Part shown: piece by piece, positions 40,177 to 49,258 of the stretch
Layout: each line of letters begins with the position of its first letter
How positions within the stretch are numbered: the stretch's first letter is position 1
Origin: Ktedonospora formicarum
GTDB taxonomy: Bacteria > Chloroflexota > Ktedonobacteria > Ktedonobacterales > Ktedonobacteraceae
DNA: 64,000 nt
NCBI RefSeq assembly: GCF_016587355.1
Contig: NZ_BNJF01000007.1
Location: forward strand, 186,001-250,000
Direction of reading: 5' to 3'
Notes under the pieces: generated by a model
Databases searched by the model: none
What the model saw: the letters and a program-made list of their open reading frames with translations, nothing else
Told to the model about the DNA's origin: nothing
Position numbers and translations under genes: made by a program

Positions 40177-42555
40177 TCAGACAAGCGTACCAGCAGGCAG
40201 GACAATCTGTACAGTAACACCATTATCAGGCTCACTCTTGACGGATAGACTTCCCCCGACGATAGCCAGGAGAGCGCTATGCGTTAGCAATCCGCCCCCG
40301 GTTCCGGTAGTGGAGCTACTCGCAGAGAGAATGCCAACGCCATTATCAGCAACAGTCACCGCCAGATCCGGCATGCAGGTAGCAGTCAAAGTCAGCTTGA
40401 GCTTACGGTGGATATCAGTTCCTCGAGCATGTCGAGCGGCATTACGGAGAGCTTCCTGCACAGCGGCAAAGATAAGCTCGGCAATCGCGGGCGGCACCAG
40501 ATCGTCAATCTGGCGTGCGGTAGCATCAGAAACCTGCCACGATACTTCGTCAAACGACTGACGGAAGTCCTGCGCAATAAGTGTATGGATGGCCTGCATC
40601 ATCCCATCACGCTCCAGGCGATGAGGAGCACTGGTCACAGTAGCTCGCATCATCGCTGCCAATTGGCGATGCGCCCCACTGATGATACTCACGGCTTCGT
40701 TGAGCGCCACATCTGCCTGTGGAGGCCCTGCGATACTCTGGCGACCATCTACGAAGGGGCGCAACGTCTCCAGCTTTAAAAGCGCCAGGTGCATCTGGGG
40801 AAGAATCTCGTCGTGCAGCACACGACGCTGCTGCGCGCCTAACAATTTCACATCTACCGTTCTTCGCCGAAGGAGGCCCGCAACAGCCAACATCGCCTCA
40901 TGGTCGCGCAGAGTATCCAGAATGCGCTGTCCGCAGGCATGGGCCAGATCCATATCCTCATCGGTAAATCCTGCTCCATCCTCGCGTGGGCCGAGATAGA
41001 GTTTCGCCACCAGACCAAGTTCATCATAGATTGGCACCACCCAACAAATAGCCTCATGCCCATGTAGTAGGATACGAATGCGGTATGCCTGAACGCGTGG
41101 CTGTTTACGCCCACCCTGGCTGTTTAGCCTCAGTGGGGGCTTTGAAGCCATGCGTTGCCGACCCCATAACGCACTCTCCTGTTTCTCATCCTCCTCACCT
41201 ACATTCCAGCGATAGCTAAAGCGCCTCTTGACAGAGCCAGCCAGAACATCCAGGCGCGCGCACTGCACCGCCAACACATCTTTGCAGAGATGGAAGAACA
41301 GATCCTCCATGTTCTGCTCCGTCTTGCGTAAATCGGTCTTGAGCCAGTGACTCAGGTTCGTACTACGCAGAAAAGGCCGAAGCATACTAATATAGCGGTC
41401 GTGAGCGGTGTAGGAACTCCAGGTAAAGAGCGCGTAAATCCCTGTAGTGACCAGCGTCACTAGCAAGAGTCCACTAACATTGGTGCGCGTAATCGCAACA
41501 AACACAGCCACAAATAGGGCGACCACACTGGCGACAATCACGATACCTCGCCATTGCTCAAAGAACCCCCGGCGTGCCAGAGGGCGCTCAATCAAGATGC
41601 CATGACGTACAATAGAGTATCCAATCAAGAGTAGGACGCAGGCGACCGCACCCACAGCCAGAATATCGATGAGCATTAAGTTAAAAGGCAGCATCTCGGC
41701 CTGTGGTCCGCTGACAGTGGGAGGCGAGATGCGCCCATGTCTGAGCCAGTTGAACATGGACCAGACCCCTAACCCACCCAGACTCGTTGTCAAAGCAACC
41801 ATTAAGAGCGCCGCCAGGAGCAAGCCAGGTCGCGCCTGATGCCATGATAATACTGGTTCTTCTAGTTGCTCAGTCTCGGTCTTATCCTCCCAGAAGGCAT
41901 CAATCAGTCCGCTTCGTAACGACCTCCCACGCAAACGATTGCGCCCCCCAAAGAGGAAGAGGATAGCCACTTTGATCAACCGGGCAACTCTGCCAGGCGT
42001 AAACCAGGGACCAATAGCACAAAACGTCACATAGACGAGGAAGACGATTGGCAAGAGAATCAGCGGAGAAAGGACACCTGTATTAGTATCCTGTGGGATG
42101 TCGTCATACGCGAAGAGACGAATGGAGCGAGCGAAGGTAAAGGTTGCCTGATTGAACAAAAGCAGAACCAGTACACACGTTCCCAATAGCCCACTTACAA
42201 TGAGGAGCAAAGGGCGTCGCCTCTCCCATTGGGGATTTATAAGTGAGGCATAATGCAGACCAATCATAAACCAGATATAGGGCACACCTAGAGCCGGAAG
42301 CCAGATCAAACGCCACAGAAAATCTGCCGATACCAGAGAAGCTGTCTGTGAGTATGGTCCAGAAATGAGCAGAGCATGTATGAAGAAGAAGAGAGCCGAG
42401 AGGCTCAAGCCAACCACACCTACGCGCGCGATCAGACTACGTCTATCACCATTCAACCAGACAGTACAGGCCAGCCACAAGAATGAGACCAGGTTAAAGA
42501 TAGAGAGAGCCAGTGCCAGGACATGGGTCAGTTGCATAATACCACAGTTATTCAC
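40177..42555 (-). CDS. Membrane sensor histidine kinase (NarX/DesK-like HisKA_3 group)
   Basis: 792 residues. About eight membrane helices occupy residues 8-110, 150-180, 250-300 and 315-380. A GAF-like cytoplasmic region follows (about 400-560). The dimerisation/phosphoacceptor helix has RRVLHDEILPQMHLALLKL with His581. The ATPase domain has AVQEALRNAARHA (N box) and VADNGVGI (G1 box), ending TVQIVLPAG. HDE plus an ATPase of this type marks the NarL/LuxR-partner group. It begins 15 bases after the response regulator gene. A GTG at 42555 and an ATG at 42537 are possible starts, neither with a good ribosome site. The signal is unknown. Confidence 0.9.
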   Translation of the reverse strand: MNNCGIMQLTHVLALALSIFNLVSFLWLACTVWLNGDRRSLIARVGVVGLSLSALFFFIHALLISGPYSQTASLVSADFLWRLIWLPALGVPYIWFMIGLHYASLINPQWERRRPLLLIVSGLLGTCVLVLLLFNQATFTFARSIRLFAYDDIPQDTNTGVLSPLILLPIVFLVYVTFCAIGPWFTPGRVARLIKVAILFLFGGRNRLRGRSLRSGLIDAFWEDKTETEQLEEPVLSWHQARPGLLLAALLMVALTTSLGGLGVWSMFNWLRHGRISPPTVSGPQAEMLPFNLMLIDILAVGAVACVLLLIGYSIVRHGILIERPLARRGFFEQWRGIVIVASVVALFVAVFVAITRTNVSGLLLVTLVTTGIYALFTWSSYTAHDRYISMLRPFLRSTNLSHWLKTDLRKTEQNMEDLFFHLCKDVLAVQCARLDVLAGSVKRRFSYRWNVGEEDEKQESALWGRQRMASKPPLRLNSQGGRKQPRVQAYRIRILLHGHEAICWVVPIYDELGLVAKLYLGPREDGAGFTDEDMDLAHACGQRILDTLRDHEAMLAVAGLLRRRTVDVKLLGAQQRRVLHDEILPQMHLALLKLETLRPFVDGRQSIAGPPQADVALNEAVSIISGAHRQLAAMMRATVTSAPHRLERDGMMQAIHTLIAQDFRQSFDEVSWQVSDATARQIDDLVPPAIAELIFAAVQEALRNAARHARGTDIHRKLKLTLTATCMPDLAVTVADNGVGILSASSSTTGTGGGLLTHSALLAIVGGSLSVKSEPDNGVTVQIVLPAGTLV

Positions 42556-42570
42556 AGCAATAATCTAACT

Positions 42571-43332
42571 TTAAGTAAAAAGTGGGACCCATTCGCCTCT
42601 CCGATCTTGCGCGAGCGGTGTGCCACCCTCGTCCCACATAATCAATCTGTTGTGCAGGTAAATCAGGGTAGCTCTCGCCCGAGCGACCTTGTCATCGACG
42701 GCGTTCTCACTCAGGCCCCAGGCGGCATAGATACGCCCGTTGGTGCGACTGACAGCCCGTTTATCATGCAGGTTAAGACGGGAAGCGATCTGCTCATTGG
42801 TCATTCCCTGCGCCATCAGTTCAGCTACTCGAAGTTCATTTGGCTCTAGCAGAGCACGAGGCGATTGCTCATCCAGGTCACGTACCTCCTGCACCCGATC
42901 CTCAATCTCAGGATCAACCAGGCTCCGCCCATTAACGGCATCCTTGAGCAGAGGTACCAGCATACTGGGTAGTAAATAATTACTCTTGCGCACGTAGGCA
43001 TAGTGCGTCAGAATACCGGAAGCCCGAAATTCACGGTAATATTCATCGTCATCCTGAATGGAATAGAAAACAACCGGCATACGTGGACGCTCGCGGCGAA
43101 TCGCTATTGCTGCCGCGACGCCGCTCATGGCCTTTCGTCCCACCTGCGGATCTTGCAGTTGCACATCCATGAGAATAACATCCATGTCTACTTCAAGCGC
43201 GCGCGCCAACGCCTCACGCCCCGTAGCCGCCTCCATCACAACCTGTACGCTACCAGTCGCCTCCAACCCTTCACGCAATGCGTTGCGCAACGGCCCATGA
43301 TCATCGACAAGTAATACCTTAATCGGAGCCAT
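42571..43332 (-). CDS. NarL/FixJ-family response regulator
   Basis: 253 residues. Receiver domain: acidic pair Asp10-Asp11 (LLVDDHG), phospho-acceptor Asp56 in ILMDVQLQDP, and a conserved Lys in YVRKSNYLLP. The C-terminal LuxR-type HTH (about 165-235) has LEPNELRVAELMAQGMTNEQIASRLNLHDKRAVSRTNGRIYAAWGLSENAVDDKVARARA, a variant spacing of the usual GLSNKEIA region. A loop insertion after the phospho-Asp (QDPQVGRKAMSGVAAA) is longer than normal. It is phosphorylated by the kinase encoded immediately downstream. The ATG has GAAGGA five bases upstream. Target genes are unknown. Confidence 0.92.
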   Translation of the reverse strand: MAPIKVLLVDDHGPLRNALREGLEATGSVQVVMEAATGREALARALEVDMDVILMDVQLQDPQVGRKAMSGVAAAIAIRRERPRMPVVFYSIQDDDEYYREFRASGILTHYAYVRKSNYLLPSMLVPLLKDAVNGRSLVDPEIEDRVQEVRDLDEQSPRALLEPNELRVAELMAQGMTNEQIASRLNLHDKRAVSRTNGRIYAAWGLSENAVDDKVARARATLIYLHNRLIMWDEGGTPLAQDRRGEWVPLFT

Positions 43333-43615
43333 AGCTTCCTTCTCTCATCTAGCGCCCCTGAGTTAGCCCGTGCATATTTCCTCACGCTCCATCTTCAGGT
43401 AGGCACCAACACAATACCAACTAGTGCTCGCCATCTATACCAACATCAGTATAGCAAGTTTTGTCGAGCTCGCACAGGGTTCGTGACCTCCGCTCAATGC
43501 ACACAGGACACACAAAAGAAGCATATTTCAGTTCGGAGGCATGGTATAGTTGAGATGTGAGGAATTCTCATTTTCAGCACAGCGTCTTCCAGAACAGATA
43601 CAGTAGGGGAAAACC

Positions 43616-45880
43616 ATGCCAACAGGAAGCAGCAGTAAACACATCTATTTCGGGCTTTTGCTACATAATCATCAACCTGTCGGGAACTTCCCGTGGGTCT
43701 TTGAGCAGGTCTATACAGAAGCCTATCTCCCAATGCTCAAGGCCCTGGAGCGTCATCCCAATGTGCGTATCTCGCTCCATTATACTGGCTCCTTATTAGA
43801 CTGGCTCGTAGAAGCACACCCAGAATTCATTCAACGACTAGCTGCCCTTGTAGCACGTTCTCAAGTTGAGATTGTCGGCGGAGGCTACTATGAGCCTATC
43901 CTACCCGCTATTCCTGATGCAGACAAAATTGGTCAGATTCGGCAGCTTAATGAGCGCTTACGCAATCTTTTTGGTGTGACACCCGATGGTATGTGGCTGG
44001 CTGAACGTGTCTGGGAGCCCTCCCTTCCCAATCACCTGCGCGAAGCGGGGATCGAATGGACCATCGTCGATGATGTCCATTTCAAGTATGCTGGACTGGA
44101 AGACGAAGACCTCTATGGCTACTATGCTACCGAAGACCAGCAACGCCTGCTCAAGGTCTATGCGACAAGCAAAAAGCTACGCTATACGATCCCCTGGCGT
44201 CCTGTCACCGAAACCATTGAAACGCTCCGTGCACTCGCGACCATTGACGGTAGACGCATCCTCGTCATGGGAGACGATGGAGAGAAGTTTGGGAGCTGGC
44301 CTGAAACCGGCCCCTATTGCTGGGGAACCTCCACTGATCTTGGTTGGGTAGAGACCTTCTTTAGCGCGCTGGAAGCACACAGTACCTGGCTCCATACCAT
44401 ACCATTAGGAGAGTACGCACGCCAACACCCCGCACTAGGACGCGTCTACCTCCCCACCTCCTCTTACGTCGAAATGAGTGAGTGGGCACTACCTGCTCGC
44501 AAGGCATATACCTTTGGCAAACTTCTCCACAAACTAGAAGAGGAGCACCAGGAGGAAACGCTTCAGTTTATGCGCGGAGGCTTCTGGCGCAACTTCCTGG
44601 TGCGCTATCCAGAGGTCAATAACCAGCATAAGAAAATGCTACGGGTACATCAACAGGTCCACGCTACCGAAGGAACTGGTATACATGGGCTACAACACCT
44701 CTGGAAAGCGCAGGCTAACGATACCTATTGGCATGGTCTCTTCGGTGGCGTCTACATGACCCATGTTCGCTCAGCTATCTATCACCATCTCATCAAAGCT
44801 GAGAACGCGGTGTCTAACGCACGAGATGGCTCAGAACCCTGGCAACGCTACGAGTTTACTGATTTCGATTATGATACGCACAACGAGCTTATCATTGAGA
44901 GCGATCAGCAGAATCTCTACATCAATCCGCGCCTCGGTGGAACCATTTTCGAGTGGGATATGCGCCGAAGTACTCATAACTTGCTCTGTGTCATGTCACG
45001 CTACCAGGAAAGCTACCACCAGACGCTTCGCGAACATGAACAAGAGCGACGCAAGCACGCGGCACTCGCGGCCCAAGCTGCAGAGGTAATGGCAAACGAT
45101 GCCGCTCTTGAGCTAGCCTCACCCCATACAACGATACGCACAAAAGAGCATGACCTGGATCGTCAATTGACGGTAGATCGCTATCGGCGCGCAAGCCTCA
45201 TCGATCATTTCCTCCCACACGGTTTGCCTCTCACCTCTTTCATGAATAACCGCTACGAAGAGCAAGGCGATTTCGTCGAGCAGCCCTATGAGTCAGTAGT
45301 AGAACAGCACAGCGACGGTCTGACAGTTACCTTAACACGTAATGGACATGTACGACGCCCTGGCGCGCTCAATCCCGTTCCTGTTCATCTCAGCAAGCAG
45401 ATTACGCTGCCATGCGGAGAGGAGAGCTTGCGCGTACAGTACACACTCACTAATCAAGGAGAAGTCACACTTTACACACGCTTCGCCTGCGAGTGGAATC
45501 TAAATCTACTCGGCGGAGGCGCCAATGAACAGGCATACTATCTGATCGAACAACAGGAGCAGGTGAAAGTCCCCTTTGATAGTAAAGGAGAGGTATGTGA
45601 GGTCGAACGGCTGCATCTCGGCAATAGCTGGCTCGCCCAGGACCTGGAAATAACAATGAGTCATCCGGCTACTCTCTGGCGCTTCTCATTGGATACAGTA
45701 ACGGGGTCAGAGGCAGGTTTTGAACGGACCCACCAGGGCAGTTGTCTGGTGCTGACCTGGCCCCTTCAACTCGCGCCTGGCACAACCTGGCAGGTCGAGA
45801 TTGTATGTACCGGACGTCCATCCCTGGATGATGACCTGGCCCTGGCTCACATGAAAGTCAGCAACGAAGTTGCCCATTAA
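43616..45880 (+). CDS. GH57 4-alpha-glucanotransferase/alpha-amylase-type enzyme
   Basis: 754 residues, probably cytoplasmic. GH57 signatures in order: HNHQP (17-21), GGGYYEP, WLAERVWEP (Glu130 as likely nucleophile), GDDGEKFGSWP (Asp221 as likely acid/base) and, further on, PTSSYVEMSEWALP. DUF1925-like helical and DUF1926-like beta-rich C-terminal domains follow (for example WDMRRSTHNLLCVMSRY). The length and two C-terminal domains match the Thermococcus 4-alpha-glucanotransferase group, which remodels maltodextrins and glycogen. AGGGGA precedes the ATG. It is divergent from the two-component genes, but a regulatory link is not shown. Confidence 0.92.
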   Translation: MPTGSSSKHIYFGLLLHNHQPVGNFPWVFEQVYTEAYLPMLKALERHPNVRISLHYTGSLLDWLVEAHPEFIQRLAALVARSQVEIVGGGYYEPILPAIPDADKIGQIRQLNERLRNLFGVTPDGMWLAERVWEPSLPNHLREAGIEWTIVDDVHFKYAGLEDEDLYGYYATEDQQRLLKVYATSKKLRYTIPWRPVTETIETLRALATIDGRRILVMGDDGEKFGSWPETGPYCWGTSTDLGWVETFFSALEAHSTWLHTIPLGEYARQHPALGRVYLPTSSYVEMSEWALPARKAYTFGKLLHKLEEEHQEETLQFMRGGFWRNFLVRYPEVNNQHKKMLRVHQQVHATEGTGIHGLQHLWKAQANDTYWHGLFGGVYMTHVRSAIYHHLIKAENAVSNARDGSEPWQRYEFTDFDYDTHNELIIESDQQNLYINPRLGGTIFEWDMRRSTHNLLCVMSRYQESYHQTLREHEQERRKHAALAAQAAEVMANDAALELASPHTTIRTKEHDLDRQLTVDRYRRASLIDHFLPHGLPLTSFMNNRYEEQGDFVEQPYESVVEQHSDGLTVTLTRNGHVRRPGALNPVPVHLSKQITLPCGEESLRVQYTLTNQGEVTLYTRFACEWNLNLLGGGANEQAYYLIEQQEQVKVPFDSKGEVCEVERLHLGNSWLAQDLEITMSHPATLWRFSLDTVTGSEAGFERTHQGSCLVLTWPLQLAPGTTWQVEIVCTGRPSLDDDLALAHMKVSNEVAH

Positions 45881-46167
45881 GACGTTCTTCTATATAGAGC
45901 TATCGTATACGTATAATAGTCAGAATCACATCATAGCGCCAAAGTGGATAGGAGGCCAGCGTCATCGGTCTCCTACCCATTGGTACTAATCGAATATAAG
46001 CCTTACCCAACGCGCGTATTACAAGTGGCAAGCGAGAACAAAGCCCATTTACAACCTGATCATCTGCCAAACCAAGCGCGATTGCTCTAAACATTATGGG
46101 TGGCAAAGGGGCCATCCCCAATATATCGAAGAATATATATGCATACCAAAGAGGAGCAAATAAAAAA

Positions 46168-46887
46168 ATGTGCCCAATCCTGATTTTACAGCATGACAAC
46201 GATGATCCTCCAGGCTTTCTAGGAAAGGTTTTAAAGGAGAAGCATATCAAGTTCCAGGTCTTTGATGTTACCAGTGGAGCCACACTTCCAGATGCCTCAA
46301 GCTATAGCGCTGTCATTGCTTTGGGAGGCGCGCAACAAGTGTATGACGAACACAGCTACCCCTACTTTCAGGCCGAAAAGATCTGGCTACGTAAGCTAGT
46401 CACACAAAACATTCCCTATCTAGGATTATGCCTGGGAGGGCAATTACTAGCTTCAGCATTGGGAGCAGAGGTGCGCCGTCACACACAGGCTGAAATTGGC
46501 TTCTTTGACATCCCCCTGACGCCAGAAGGAATAGCCGATCCGCTGTTCCGAGGGCTGCCTGAATTTCAGCATGTCTTCCACTGGCATATGGATGTTTTTG
46601 AGCTACCAGCAACAAGTATTCTTCTCGCGAGCAATAGTTGCGCCCCCAATCAGGCCTTTCGTTATGGGCAGCGAGCATATGGTCTACAGTATCACATTGA
46701 AGTCACACCAGAGATATTCGTACGCTGGCTCGCATCCCTTCCACCAGGCGAGGTGTTGGAAGCAGGAATGCAGATAGAGCAAGCCAGAGACAACCTGGAC
46801 ACCTACGTCAAAACATACTTCTCCGCCTACCACATCCATTCGCGTCAACTCATAGTGAACTTCTTGAGTATTAGCGGTCTACAATGA
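46168..46887 (+). CDS. Class I glutamine amidotransferase-like protein
   Basis: 239 residues. Catalytic Cys is in LGLCLGGQLLASALGA, and the His/Glu of the triad in YGLQYHIEVTPE. ALGGAQQVYDEHSYPYF and the trailing FHWHMDVFELP match the stand-alone GMP-synthase-like amidotransferase group (YP_ family, COG0518). Such proteins may cleave gamma-glutamyl bonds, as in GuaA glutaminase or gamma-glutamyl polyamine/peptide metabolism. No synthase partner is adjacent. The ATG at 46168 after GAGGAG (12 bases) is preferred to a longer frame from 46096. Confidence 0.9.
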   Translation: MCPILILQHDNDDPPGFLGKVLKEKHIKFQVFDVTSGATLPDASSYSAVIALGGAQQVYDEHSYPYFQAEKIWLRKLVTQNIPYLGLCLGGQLLASALGAEVRRHTQAEIGFFDIPLTPEGIADPLFRGLPEFQHVFHWHMDVFELPATSILLASNSCAPNQAFRYGQRAYGLQYHIEVTPEIFVRWLASLPPGEVLEAGMQIEQARDNLDTYVKTYFSAYHIHSRQLIVNFLSISGLQ

Positions 46888-47212
46888 GATTCAACGATAT
46901 ACAGAGGAGACTCTTTCCTTTTGCTCCCTCTTTCTGCTATACTTGCACTCATGGCCTATTCTTAAAGCACACCTCTCACCTAGCGAAAAACCTGAGCGAG
47001 CCAGCCGTAACAGTGGCACCGCACCTCTTGAGAGGGAAAGGTTTCGCATAAGACTCTGGGAGGTTGCACATGTCGATCAGAGAAGACATGAATATATTAC
47101 ACTATCACGCGATGGTCGTTCCATATCAACACATTATCGCTTTTGGCCTGATGTGTCTAAGACAGTCCTCCATTTATGTTCTAGAAACAAATACCTGAAT
47201 TGGACTGAAAAA
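46888..47212. other. Intergenic region before the PP2C gene
   Basis: The PP2C frame is open back to 46943, but this part does not look coding. A 42-codon frame at 47070-47198 has GGGAGG six bases before its ATG; composition is unremarkable and it is not called as a gene. No promoter or terminator is clear. Confidence 0.4.
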
Positions 47213-48184
47213 ATGCATCATACACTGCCTGAAAGGCTGCATTCGACGAAGATGCCGCAACATAGAAACACTTTAAGTCATATTGCAAAAGAATTTGTAA
47301 AACCTGCACTATCGCATTTTTCTTTTTCTTATCGCACAATCGCATGTGAACGTCATCCGACGCGTAATGAGGATAGTATTCTCGTCGATGAACGCACGGG
47401 CCTATTAGCAGTTTTTGATGGTGTTGGTGGAAGTGCAGCCGGAGAAATTGCCTCGCAGACTGCTCAATTTGCCGCGCTCCAGCAATGGCGTCGCATTATG
47501 CAGCAGCAGCAGAAGGGCCGTAAGGTGCTTTCTTATCCCGAAGTCTCTGAGCAATTGGATCTCTGTACTCTTCTCGAACAACTCATTTACGACGCAGACG
47601 ACCAGGTACGAACCGAAGGAGCACGCCGGGCGGGCACGGATGATCTAGCGACGACTGTGGCTCTCGCGGCTATTTTTCGCGAGGCTGAGGCTGGACATTA
47701 TACTCTTTACTATGCCCATGTGGGAGATAGTCGTATCTACCTCCTACGCAATGATCAACCACTCCAACGCCTCACTAAAGATGATGGCCTGCTTGCCAAA
47801 CTTGTTGAGAACCGAATCATCGATGAGGAAAACGCCTTCAGCATTGACCAGGCCAAAACATCTGACCAGCTTTCAGAGACCGAACTAAGCTACTTCCGCC
47901 TCCGAGGCGGCATTACTCAGGCACTTGGTGGCCCCCTGCCCCCAACCATCCACATCAGCCAGATCTCAATCCAACCTGGAGATCGCGTCCTCCTCTGCAC
48001 CGATGGGATTCACGACAATCTGACCGATGATGAGATCGAACACATTCTGCGTAGCACACCCCGTAATGTCAGCGCACGTGAACTCGTTCACCACTCCCTC
48101 AATCGCTCCCATGAGAGTCGCAGTGAAACAATTCGCGCCAAACCTGACGATATGAGTGCGATTGTTGTCACATGCCGCTTTTAG
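47213..48184 (+). CDS. PP2C-family Ser/Thr protein phosphatase
   Basis: 323 residues from the ATG at 47213 (an ATG at 47252 is also possible). Metal-binding motifs: RNEDSILVDERTGLLAVFDGVGG (motifs I/II with both Asp), GTDDLATTVALA, YYAHVGDSRIYLLRN (motif VIII-like GDSR), LLCTDGIHDNLTDDEI and the final KPDDMSAIVV. It is a soluble Mn/Mg-dependent phosphatase that would oppose the Ser/Thr kinases of this lineage, two of which lie 11 to 15 kb downstream. No ribosome site is ideal. Confidence 0.9.
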   Translation: MHHTLPERLHSTKMPQHRNTLSHIAKEFVKPALSHFSFSYRTIACERHPTRNEDSILVDERTGLLAVFDGVGGSAAGEIASQTAQFAALQQWRRIMQQQQKGRKVLSYPEVSEQLDLCTLLEQLIYDADDQVRTEGARRAGTDDLATTVALAAIFREAEAGHYTLYYAHVGDSRIYLLRNDQPLQRLTKDDGLLAKLVENRIIDEENAFSIDQAKTSDQLSETELSYFRLRGGITQALGGPLPPTIHISQISIQPGDRVLLCTDGIHDNLTDDEIEHILRSTPRNVSARELVHHSLNRSHESRSETIRAKPDDMSAIVVTCRF

Positions 48185-48468
48185 GATTACTCATGGCATT
48201 TCGCAACTCAAAGCGCCCATACTAACAAAAAGTACTACGCTACCGGCGCATATGTGCATTCACACCCATAAATACGTTACCCTATAAAAAGGTCGCCAAA
48301 GATCGAACGAATCGGAACATTTATCCGGATAGGGCGTAAGATACGCTCTATCTGGACACCTGAGTACGCTCAGGCCGATACGAAAACCAAAACCACGCGA
48401 ACCTATTCGCACTCATTGTGTCAATAGCATCTGGTTTTCTCACAAGACCTTAGGAGGGGGATCAGTAA

Positions 48469-49182
48469 TTGGGTAGGAAATTCTCATGGTTTGCGTTGCT
48501 CTGTTTCATATGTAGCCTGACACTTGGTAGTATGCTTCTTAATGCCTGTGGTGCACAAGACCCAGCCGTTCGTGATAATAAAGCACCGCGAACTATCGCT
48601 CGTGATACGGTTGAGGAGAAGCGCGCCACTCCGACGACTGAACTGGGACTACAAGCACAGGGAACAACACCCACCCCTACCGCGACGCCAATTCCCTCCA
48701 AAGCCGGAAACATACCCTCAACAGGAACAGGTGCCGCTCCTTATGGCGCACCTCCAGCCGTTACCTCACTGGAGCAGCAGCTTACAAATCAACTTTTCCA
48801 ACAAATTAATAAGGACCGCGCGGCACGAGGTCTCTACGCCTATACCTGGAACGACACCCTGGCAGGAGGCGCACGTTTACATAGCTGGAATATGTTTCAT
48901 TGTGGCTTTAGCCATACCTGCCCTGATGGGCTCGATCAATGCCAGCGGATCGCGAATGAGGGTTTCGCAGGCTATAGCGATTGCGGCGAGAACATTGGCG
49001 AGGCCGGACCATCAACACCTGCCTGGACCAATGTCTACAATATCCATATGAGTATGGTAAATGAGCCACCAGACGGCTGGCACCGCATTCACCTCTTTAG
49101 CACCACGCTACATAAGATAGGAATTGGCGTCTATGTAGACCCCGATGGGTGGGTCTGGTTCACAGAAGATATGGTAAGCTAA
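48469..49182 (+). CDS. CAP/SCP-domain lipoprotein
   Basis: 237 residues. Lipoprotein signal: MGRKFSWFALLCFICSLTLG, then a lipobox LLNAC with lipidated Cys27. The Thr/Pro-rich linker runs from 60 to 95. The CAP domain occupies about 100-237: LFQQINKDRAARGLYAYTWNDTLAGGARLHSWNM, HCGFSHTCPDG, CGENIGEAG, WHRIHLFSTTLHKIGIGVYVDPDGWVWFTEDM, with the His/Glu cavity residues of SCP-like extracellular proteins and extra cysteines that may form disulfides. It acts at the outer face of the membrane; function unknown. The TTG start has AGGAGG ten bases upstream. Confidence 0.9.
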   Translation: MGRKFSWFALLCFICSLTLGSMLLNACGAQDPAVRDNKAPRTIARDTVEEKRATPTTELGLQAQGTTPTPTATPIPSKAGNIPSTGTGAAPYGAPPAVTSLEQQLTNQLFQQINKDRAARGLYAYTWNDTLAGGARLHSWNMFHCGFSHTCPDGLDQCQRIANEGFAGYSDCGENIGEAGPSTPAWTNVYNIHMSMVNEPPDGWHRIHLFSTTLHKIGIGVYVDPDGWVWFTEDMVS

Positions 49183-49204
49183 CCTCGATTTCGTACTAGC
49201 CCAC

Positions 49205-49258
49205 AGACGCAAGGGGAGTCAGACTTGATACAAATGAAGTCTGACTCCCCTTGCGTCT
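49205..49258. terminator. Bidirectional terminator between CAP lipoprotein and ftsH
   Basis: Perfect 22-base inverted repeat (49205-49226 and 49237-49258) with a 10-base loop. The right arm overlaps the ftsH stop codon. Confidence 0.85.

Noticed and set aside
45900..46283. 127-codon minus-strand frame before the amidotransferase
   Set aside because: Overlaps the start of the well-supported amidotransferase gene and lacks a ribosome site.
47070..47198. 42-codon frame with a good GGGAGG site before the PP2C gene
   Set aside because: Composition is random-like and there is no sign of conservation; noted only in the intergenic entry.
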